Under the pieces are notes generated by a model that did no database searches, was not told the origin of the DNA, and saw nothing but the letters and a program-made list of their open reading frames with translations. A stretch of DNA of 5,440 bases from DASUZD01 sp036377055 (GTDB taxonomy: Bacteria > Actinomycetota > Thermoleophilia > Gaiellales > Gaiellaceae): positions 1-5,440 of the forward strand of contig DASUZD010000054.1 of NCBI GenBank assembly GCA_036377055.1. The letters run 5' to 3'. A program made the translations under genes and the position numbers. The first letter of the stretch is position 1. Every line of letters starts with the position of its first letter. Below, in pieces: positions 1-5,012 of this stretch.

Positions 1-1
1 C

Positions 2-112
2 GCGTGGTGGAGCGACCGCCTCGACCCCGACTGGCGTCCGCGGACGCGCGACGAGAGCCAGGCGATCCTCGATCGCGTCCGGCTCGTCGGCGAGTTCTGG
101 CGCCTCCCGTAG
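2..112 (+). CDS. C-terminal end of an unidentified protein (5' truncated by window edge)
   Basis: The second forward frame is open from the window edge to a TAG at 110-112 and gives about 36 residues beginning AWWSDRLDPDW and ending LVGEFWRLP. The codons have strong G/C third positions and the peptide is rich in Trp and acidic/basic residues, as expected of a real enzyme tail rather than chance. The other forward frame through here gives an Arg/Pro-rich shadow peptide. I cannot assign a family from 36 residues. The ending loosely recalls the C-terminal tail of some sulfotransferase-like proteins, which would fit the sulfotransferase downstream, but that is a guess. The gene lies on the same strand as the deacetylase and sulfotransferase and may belong to the same cluster. 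Confidence 0.55.
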   Translation, partial: AWWSDRLDPDWRPRTRDESQAILDRVRLVGEFWRLP

Positions 113-249
113 GGTGGCGAGCGTGCGGATGGTCATGGTCGCGGGCGCCGGCGGCCTCGCCGGCGCCGGCGGCACGCGCATCGTGCCCGGCTTCGGCGCT
201 GCGCGGCGGGGCACATGACGTCGAGGCGGTCGTCGCGGCGCTCCGACGT
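113..249 (+). other. Decayed intergenic stretch with a Rossmann-like fragment
   Basis: No intact gene is visible between the stop at 112 and about 250. From GTG 123 a 31-codon frame runs to TGA 216-218 and contains VMVAGAGGLAG, which fits the GxxGxxG nucleotide-binding turn at the N-terminus of NAD-dependent epimerase/reductase proteins. After a shift into the first forward frame, LRGGAHDVEAVVAALR resembles the 'GHDV' strand that normally follows about 13 residues later. This could be the relic of a sugar epimerase/dTDP-rhamnose reductase-like gene broken by an indel. The sequence is very GC-rich and low in complexity (repeated gcc/ggc), so chance is a serious alternative. Confidence 0.2.
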
Positions 250-527
250 CAGATGCCCCGCCCCACAAGGCTCACCGACATGGACGAGCCGGTCCCGATC
301 AACCCGCGGACCTACGAAATAGAAGGCGTGATCCGGCTCGGTTTCCCGCCGCGGCCCGCCTTCGCGCGGGCTCTTCGCAAGCGAGCACTGCAGATCTGTC
401 CGGCAAGGATCGTCGACCGCTCCTGGGCCGTGAGGTAGACCTGACTCGCGTCCAGCTCCCTGCAAGCGCGAGGGTCGTCTTCCTCGCGAAAACCGGCAAG
501 CGCTGGACCGCCTGGTACCACAGCTGA
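250..527 (+). pseudogene. Frameshifted small hypothetical protein
   Basis: The first forward frame from about 250 to 432 has protein-like codon use and reads through TYEIEGVIRLGF to CPARIVDRSWAVR, then hits TAG at 436-438. The third forward frame takes over at once and reads VDLTRVQLP, ARVVFLAKTGKRWTAWYHS and a TGA at 525-527, with almost all codons ending in G or C in its last 14 residues. Joined, the two parts give a coherent C-terminus: a 'VDRSWAV' strand, then a hydrophobic strand, then an 'AKTGKRWTAWY' ending, the layout of many small secreted hypothetical proteins of high-GC actinobacteria (this comparison is from memory). One base lost, or two gained, near 432-438 would explain it. A true start cannot be placed. 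An assembly error in this base run would instead make it an intact gene. Confidence 0.4.
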
Positions 528-561
528 TCTGACTTCGCGTCTGGTCGGGCAAGATCGACTG

Positions 562-1338
562 GTGCGCGAACCTCTCGCGAGCCGCCTCCTCTTCCCGCTC
601 GTCGAGCGGCGCTTCACCTACGCGGAGTACGCGCGCTTCCTCGACCGGGTCAGCGGGCGCGCCGTCGTGCCGATGCGCAAGCTCGCGCGCGGGGAAGGCG
701 ATCTCGCGCTCCGGCACGATGTCGACTCACGGCTCGACAGCGCGCTCCAGGTCGCCCGGCTCGAGCACGACCGCGGGTTTCGCGCGACGTACTTCGCGCT
801 GCACACGGCGCCGTACTGGGACGACCCCGACCTTGTCGGGAAGCTGCGCAACCTCCAGGAGCTCGGCCACGAAGTCGGCTTCCACAACGACCTCGTCACG
901 CTCCAGCGCGTCCGGGGCATCGATGCGGGTGCGTACCTGCGCGAGGCGCTCGCACGCCTGCGAGACGGCGGCCTCGAGGTCGTCGGCGTCGCGGCGCACG
1001 GCTCGCCGTGGTGCCATCGGCTCGGGTTCCACAACAACTACGTCTTCCGCGGGTGGGACGAGCCGGTGCCGGGATTCCCGTCGACGGAGGTGCCGGAGAA
1101 GCTCGACCCGGCGGAGTTCGGGCTCGAGTACGAGGCCTACCACGTGCCGCACAACGTGTACTTCTCCGACTCGTCGTTCGTGGACGGCCGGCGCTCGCAC
1201 CCTGCCGACCTGCGCCTCGAGCCGGGCAAGCGCACGATCGTGCTCGTCCACCCGTGTCACTGGGACGCCGGCGTCGCCGCGAAAGTGCGGAGACTCGCGG
1301 CCCGGTTGGGGGACAGGGCCTCCTTGCAACGACAATAG
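562..1338 (+). CDS. Polysaccharide deacetylase (NodB/CE4-like) family protein
   Basis: This 258-residue protein has the features of the divergent NodB-fold deacetylase-like proteins found in surface-polysaccharide clusters. RHDVD at residues 51-55 supplies the two aspartates of the first metal/catalytic motif. ATYF (75-78) is the following strand. GHEVGFHND (102-110) carries H103 and H108, in the place of the canonical HxxxH-type motif. AHGSPW (145-150) and VHPCHW (229-234) are later active-site strands. Such enzymes use a divalent metal to remove N- or O-acetyl groups from glycans. No signal peptide is visible, so a cytoplasmic or precursor-modifying role is likely. The start is GTG at 562, the only usable start before the conserved FTYAEYARFLDRV segment; no clear ribosome site precedes it. 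It is followed after 10 bp by the sulfotransferase, so co-expression is likely. The substrate is unknown. Confidence 0.82.
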   Translation: MREPLASRLLFPLVERRFTYAEYARFLDRVSGRAVVPMRKLARGEGDLALRHDVDSRLDSALQVARLEHDRGFRATYFALHTAPYWDDPDLVGKLRNLQELGHEVGFHNDLVTLQRVRGIDAGAYLREALARLRDGGLEVVGVAAHGSPWCHRLGFHNNYVFRGWDEPVPGFPSTEVPEKLDPAEFGLEYEAYHVPHNVYFSDSSFVDGRRSHPADLRLEPGKRTIVLVHPCHWDAGVAAKVRRLAARLGDRASLQRQ

Positions 1339-1348
1339 ATTTCCCGCT

Positions 1349-2269
1349 ATGACGTCGCCGGCCCCTCCGGTGTTCGTCGGCGGGATCAATCGAAGCGGTA
1401 CGACGCTGATGGCTCGGATCATCGGCTCGAGCAGCGCGGTCGCGGTCCCGCCGAGCGAGTTCCTGTTCTTCGGGAGACGAGCGGGCGTGCCTCCGGCCGA
1501 TCGCGCCGAGTTCGAGCGGCGCCTCGCCGCGATCCTCAGATGGCCGCGCGTCCGCGAGTGGGACCTCGACGATCGCGAGGTGATGGAGCACTCGAGGAGC
1601 TGGTCGGCGAGCGCGCGGTCACTCTTTGTCCTGCCGCTCGAGTCGTACCGCACGCAAACCGGAAAGGCCCGCCTCGGCGAGAAGTCTGTCCTCAACGAGT
1701 TCCGGCTCGACGTTCTTCGCGCCTGGTTCGGCGACTACCGGCTCGTCCACATGATCCGGGACCCGGTCGCCGCGTACGCGTCGTCGTTCGCGGGTCAGCC
1801 TCCCGATGCACGCCGCGCGATCAGGTGGGGGCGCGTCTGGCTCGCGTCGGCCGTGACCGGCCTCCAGCCGGCGCGCGAGGACGCGGTGCGACACAGGCTC
1901 GTCCGCTACGAGGACCTCACGGCGGACCCGCGTGCGACCATCGCCTCGGTCGCGGAGTTCGTCGGGGTCCCGTTCGAGGAGAGCGCGATGCTCGACCTCG
2001 CCGGCTACGACGAGAAGGAGAACTCGAGCTTCGCCGCCTCCGCGAACGGGACGTACGAAGGCGCGATCCGCAACGGTGACGACGTCGATCGCCGCGCGGC
2101 GGTCCATCCGCGCGACCGCTTGGCGCTCGCGAGCATCTGTGGACACGCGGCTCGCGCGCTCGGCTACCGGCTCGAGCGGCGTCCGTCGATCGCCGTCGCG
2201 CTCGCTCGGGCTGCCGTCGACGCCAGGCCGCGGCACCGGCTGCGCACGCTCCGCGCGACGCTCAGCTGA
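1349..2269 (+). CDS. Sulfotransferase family protein (PAPS-dependent)
   Basis: This 306-residue protein is a complete sulfotransferase of the PF13469/PF00685 type, which moves sulfate from PAPS to a hydroxyl or amine of a glycan, lipid or small molecule. The N-terminal strand and P-loop-like 5'-phosphosulfate loop are FVGGINRSGTTLM (residues 9-21). GEKSVLNEF (110-118) corresponds to the family's GEKTP region. HMIRDPVAAYASSF (134-147) is the 3'-phosphate-binding motif, with the usual RDP and downstream serine. LVRYEDLTADP (184-194) is the conserved third motif, and LGYRLE (271-276) is the typical end of the domain. The ATG at 1349 lies 10 bp after the deacetylase stop, and the protein begins immediately before the first conserved strand, which supports this start. 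The open frame continues upstream to 719, but that part is a shadow of the deacetylase. A role in sulfating a surface glycan is inferred from context. Confidence 0.93.
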   Translation: MTSPAPPVFVGGINRSGTTLMARIIGSSSAVAVPPSEFLFFGRRAGVPPADRAEFERRLAAILRWPRVREWDLDDREVMEHSRSWSASARSLFVLPLESYRTQTGKARLGEKSVLNEFRLDVLRAWFGDYRLVHMIRDPVAAYASSFAGQPPDARRAIRWGRVWLASAVTGLQPAREDAVRHRLVRYEDLTADPRATIASVAEFVGVPFEESAMLDLAGYDEKENSSFAASANGTYEGAIRNGDDVDRRAAVHPRDRLALASICGHAARALGYRLERRPSIAVALARAAVDARPRHRLRTLRATLS

Positions 2270-2277
2270 CTGCCCAC

Positions 2278-3329
2278 TTAGGTCTCGTACCGCAAGATCC
2301 ACTCGGCCAGGAACGGCTCCGCGATCCTGTAGCCGGAGCGGTACCGGTCGACAAGCTCGTCCTCGGCGAGCGCCTCGAGCGTCCGCTGGACTGTCGAGCT
2401 TCCTGGAAGCCCGTGCTCACGTCGGTAGCCCGCGCTCAGCGGGGCCTCGCCCGGCGCTGCGGCAAGGGCGGCGAGCGTCTGCCGCTGCGCTCGCGAAGCC
2501 TCTTCCCAGATGCGCTGGAAGTGGGCGTTCTCCGCTCGGAGGACGCGTGCAAGCGCCTCGTCGAGCAGCTCCGCGGTCGCCGTGGCGCGTCGCTCGGTGA
2601 TCTCCCACAGCGTGTACGCGAGCTCCTGCGTCCCGTACGGGTGGCAGTGCGTTATCGCGAGGAGGCTCTCCACCACGCCGTCGTCGATCTTCCGCGCGGT
2701 CCGACGGAATCGCGATCCCGAACGTATTTGGCAAACGCCGGAGCGGGGATGGCACCGAGCTCCACCTGCTTCGCGCTGCGCCAGAAAGGCTCGTTCTCGT
2801 CGTTGAAGATCTCCTCCATCATGTGACGCTTGCTGCCGAGGTAGACGTGCGCGACGTTGGGTTGCTCCTGAAAGACCGAGCGCATCAACGGGAGAAGCTC
2901 GCGATCGATCTTCACGATCTCCTGGAACTCGTCGAAGACGACGGCCACGCGCCGGTCGCGCTCACTCGCGAGCTGGGCGGGAAGCTCGAGGAGGCGCTCG
3001 ATCGTCGCGTCGATGTCGGAGGGATGGTGGCCCGCGCGGAAGCTGAAGCCAAGTGAGCCGCCGGAGTCGAGCGTCATCACCGGCGCTACTCGCAGTCCTC
3101 TGAAGACGCCGGCCGCTCGCTCCCTCACCTTGAACAGCGTCGACGCGATGTCATCGTAGATCGAGGCTGCAAGCTTCTCGGCCAGCTTCTCCTTGCTCGG
3201 GGCCTTCATCAGGTCGACCTGGGCGACGAGCATCTCGTCGTCGCGCACGAGCTCGTGCGCGACGCGCCACAGGAGCGACGATTTTCCGAATCGGCGCGGC
3301 GCGAAGACGACGACGTTCTGGCCGTTCAT
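2278..3329 (-). pseudogene. AAA+ ATPase ('archaeal ATPase' PF01637-like), 5'-truncated and frameshifted
   Basis: Reading leftwards from ATG 3329, the ATPase core is clear: Walker A in VVFAPRRFGKSSLL (residues 7-20), Walker B in VAVVFDEFQEI (128-138), and a conserved YLGSKRHMM sensor-like segment (163-171) followed by NDENEPFWRSAK. After KYVRDR the frame runs into 30 unrelated residues and stops at 2652. One frame over, FRRTARKIDDGVVESLL leads directly into HPYGTQELAYTLWE and a C-terminal winged-helix region ending EPFLAEWILRYET at 2278. The two halves form one protein interrupted by a frameshift at about 2709-2714. The N-terminus is also lost: relatives, as I recall, have roughly 30-40 residues (a domain-opening helix and strand) before GQNVVVF, whereas here the upstream sequence is tandem repeat and glycosyltransferase tail. 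The open frame extends to 3509 but upstream of 3329 it is low-complexity. Composition is visibly less GC-rich than its neighbours. It is probably dead; a sequencing error could explain the frameshift but not the truncation. Confidence 0.8.
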
Positions 3330-3348
3330 CCTGATCGTATGAACGCTG

Positions 3349-3408
3349 AGTGGCTTACGCAAGGTTGCGTTACGCGTAGTTGCGTTACGCGTAGTTGCGT
3401 TACACGGG
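3349..3408. repeat. 15-bp tandem repeat (unit GTTGCGTTACGCGTA)
   Basis: Two perfect units occupy 3364-3378 and 3379-3393. A third, 12/15 identical, follows at 3394-3408, and a weak unit (8/15, sharing TTACGC) precedes them at 3349-3363. Each perfect unit contains the 8-bp palindrome TACGCGTA (3371-3378 and 3386-3393). On the minus strand every unit places a TAA in the reading frame of the adjacent glycosyltransferase, at 3402-3400, 3387-3385, 3372-3370 and 3357-3355. The first of these is the real stop. The array lies exactly between the glycosyltransferase end and the truncated ATPase, so it marks the junction. Its function, if any, is unknown. Confidence 0.85.
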
Positions 3409-4578
3409 TTCGCGTTCGACGTCCCAGGCAGCCGCGAGAGCAGTCGCCGACTGTTCCCAGTTGAGCCGTTCGAGCGCCAGCGTCCGTGCTCGCGCTTGCG
3501 CGCGGCCAAGCGAATCCCGATCCTCGGCCAAACGTGTCAGTACGGCTCCGAGGCGCTCTGGCACGCCGGGTTCGTAGGTGAAGCCGACGCCTTCGCCCTC
3601 CACGAGGGGGGTCATGCCCGGCAGTCGGGGAACCGCGACGGCGAGCCCCGCCATCAGGTACTCGAAGAGCTTATTCGGGAAGACGAGCTCATCGTTGCGC
3701 GTGACCGGGCGGTTGATGATCAGTCCGACGTCGAAGCCCCGGAGCGCCGCGACGAGCTCGGTCGGCGGGACCGGTGCAACGACCTCGACGTTTGGAAGGT
3801 GCGCCGCGGCGCCGCGGAGCGCCTCGCGGTCGGCGCCTGCCACACGCAGCGTGAACCGCACCTCGGGCGCGTGCTCCGCGGCGACGAGGAGGTCCTCGAG
3901 CGGCCGGCCGGGGCCCATCGCGCCCTGGTAGATCGCCCGCAGGGGGCCGTCCATACGCGTCGGCAGCTCGGTCTCGTCCCGCTCGGGCGCGTTCAGGACG
4001 ACGAAGGGCGGCAGCGGCAAGCGGAAACGGTGCTGAAGCTCGTCCGCGATCGGCTCGCTGACGGTGACGACCGCGTCGGCGCGGCGTGCGAGAGCGCCTT
4101 CGAGCCTCCGAGCCACGGCGCGGTGCAGCCGCGGCGGGTCGGGTTCCTGCTCCGTGTAGAGCTCGTGCGCGTCGTAGACGAGCCGAGCGTGCGATGCCCG
4201 CGCGAGCAGCCAGGCGGCGGGCAGCGTGTCGAGGTCGTTCGCGTGGACGACGTCGAAGCGGCCGAGGATGCGGCCGGTGCGGTAGAGGCCGCTCGTCATC
4301 CTCGCGAGCCGCACGAGCCGGTAGAGGCCGCGCGCCTCGCGCACGAGCGGGCCCTCACGCTTCATCCCGCCGAGCCCGGCCGCCCGTAGGCCGGGCGCCA
4401 CACGCTCGCGGCGCAGGCGTGCGACCGGCACGCCGTGCAGCTCGATGGGGTCAGACCCCGAGACCTGTCCCGAGAGGCCGACCGGGGACAGACCCTGGGC
4501 GAGCGCCGCCGCAGCCGCCCGCCGCGCCCGCGGGTCGCGGGTCAGCTCCGACGGCGTTATAAGAAGGATCCGCGTCAG
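3400..4578 (-). CDS. GT4-family glycosyltransferase (GT-B fold)
   Basis: The protein (392 residues from the chosen start) is a retaining GT-B glycosyltransferase of the Glyco_transf_4 / Glycos_transf_1 type, which transfers a sugar from a nucleotide donor to a growing glycan. It opens with RILLITPSELTRDPRARRAA. It then shows DVVHANDLDTLPAAWLLA (109-126), RLVYDAHEL (132-140) and VVTVSEPIADEL (170-181), all typical of the acceptor-side domain. The donor-side domain contains AIYQGAM (215-221), VGLIINRPVTRNDE (284-297) and PNKLFEYLMAGL (301-312), with E306 in the usual acidic donor-binding position. The start is uncertain. CTG at 4578 gives a CTGA overlap with the upstream stop and begins at the conserved first strand. 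The only standard upstream start, TTG 4650, adds a 24-residue Arg-rich tail read in another frame of the signal peptidase gene. The stop lies in the first unit of the tandem repeat. Residues about 28-45 are encoded by a palindrome-rich block. Confidence 0.92.
   Translation of the reverse strand: MTRILLITPSELTRDPRARRAAAAALAQGLSPVGLSGQVSGSDPIELHGVPVARLRRERVAPGLRAAGLGGMKREGPLVREARGLYRLVRLARMTSGLYRTGRILGRFDVVHANDLDTLPAAWLLARASHARLVYDAHELYTEQEPDPPRLHRAVARRLEGALARRADAVVTVSEPIADELQHRFRLPLPPFVVLNAPERDETELPTRMDGPLRAIYQGAMGPGRPLEDLLVAAEHAPEVRFTLRVAGADREALRGAAAHLPNVEVVAPVPPTELVAALRGFDVGLIINRPVTRNDELVFPNKLFEYLMAGLAVAVPRLPGMTPLVEGEGVGFTYEPGVPERLGAVLTRLAEDRDSLGRAQARARTLALERLNWEQSATALAAAWDVEREPV
4447..4495. 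repeat. REP-like palindrome cluster inside the glycosyltransferase gene
   Basis: GGGGTCAGACCCC (4447-4459) is palindromic apart from its central base. It is followed by CTGTCCC (4465-4471) and its exact inverted copy GGGACAG (4485-4491), separated by 13 bases, and the block ends in GGGGACAGACCC (4484-4495), a variant of the first motif. Clusters of GGGGTC(A/T)GACCCC and GGGGACAGACCCC are, from memory, common as dispersed REP-like elements in many environmental bacterial genomes. Here the block lies wholly within coding sequence, in frame. Confidence 0.5.
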
Positions 4579-5012
4579 CTGCTCTTGACCCTGACGACGA
4601 CGCCGACCACGTTGTTCGCCGGCAGCGGCCCCCAGACGCGCGAGTCGCAAGAGGACGCGCGGTTGTCGCCCATCACGAAGTAATGACGTGGCGGGACGCG
4701 GAGCGTCGGCCGCGACAGCGTATCCCCGTGGCCGGGCCGCAGATACGGCTCCAGCAGCTTCCGCCCGTCGACGTAGACGACGCCGCGCCGCTCAGACCAC
4801 GTCTCGCCCGGGAGCGCGATGACTCGCTCGAGGTACTTGCCGGTCGCGCCGCACCGGCGCGTCGCCGCTGCGGGCGCCTCGAAGAGGACGATGTCGCCAC
4901 GCCGGACGCGCTCCCCCGGTCGCACGACGACCCGGCCGTCCGCCGCGCCGATGGCGTCGGTCGAGCCGCCGACCAGAGCCAGCGCCAGCGAGGCCACGAC
5001 TCCGAGCCGCAT
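4575..5012 (-). CDS. Signal peptidase I-like protein (S26 family), degenerate catalytic residues
   Basis: This 145-residue protein matches type I signal peptidases, membrane-anchored proteases that cleave signal peptides outside the membrane. A short hydrophobic segment (LGVVASLALALVGG, 3-16) could be the membrane anchor. RRGDIVLF (37-44) is box C. YLERVIALPGE (60-70) is box D, followed by GVVYVDGRKLLEPYL. HYFVMGDNRASSCDSRVWGPL (110-130) is box E, including the CDSR.WG pattern seen in actinobacterial members. Two key positions are abnormal. The catalytic lysine of box D ('KRV') is Glu62, and the Ser-Met-x-Pro of box B reads GGSTDAI (15-21), keeping a candidate Ser17 at the right distance from RVVV but losing Met and Pro. 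It is shorter than the usual 180 or more residues. The ATG directly follows the upstream TAG, indicating translational coupling. It could be an inactive homologue or a specialised protein; the fold assignment is firm, activity doubtful. Confidence 0.85.
   Translation of the reverse strand: MRLGVVASLALALVGGSTDAIGAADGRVVVRPGERVRRGDIVLFEAPAAATRRCGATGKYLERVIALPGETWSERRGVVYVDGRKLLEPYLRPGHGDTLSRPTLRVPPRHYFVMGDNRASSCDSRVWGPLPANNVVGVVVRVKSS

Noticed and set aside
133..717. Minus-strand open frame of 194 codons covering the decayed region and the start of the deacetylase
   Set aside because: Low-complexity Arg-rich composition with no motifs; it runs into a real gene on the other strand.
719..1348. 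Open frame upstream of, and continuous with, the sulfotransferase, suggesting a 516-residue fusion protein
   Set aside because: The upstream part is Ser/Arg/Thr-rich shadow sequence in another frame of the deacetylase, and the sulfotransferase domain begins naturally at ATG 1349.
727..1695. Minus-strand open frame of 322 codons across the deacetylase and sulfotransferase genes
   Set aside because: It is Arg/Ala/Val-rich, has no recognisable motifs, and spans two well-supported genes on the opposite strand; it is a high-GC antisense shadow.
2270..2277. Bidirectional terminator between the convergent sulfotransferase and ATPase genes
   Set aside because: The gap is 8 bp and no GC-rich hairpin followed by a T-run is visible on either strand.
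3364..3408. Tandem repeat as a CRISPR array or origin iterons
   Set aside because: Units are directly adjacent with no spacers and only about three good copies, with no cas, rep or dnaA-box context.
3330..3509. N-terminal extension of the ATPase frame up to 3509
   Set aside because: It encodes a repetitive NATTR peptide from the tandem repeat and then overlaps the glycosyltransferase end in another frame; it does not resemble the missing N-terminus.
3496..4389. Plus-strand open frame of 297 codons opposite the GT4 gene
   Set aside because: It is the mirror of the codon pattern of a clear glycosyltransferase and shows no family motifs of its own.
4447..4495. Inverted repeat as a transcription terminator or an intact insertion element
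   Set aside because: It lies within an open, well-conserved coding sequence, has no T-run, and is too short to carry a transposase.
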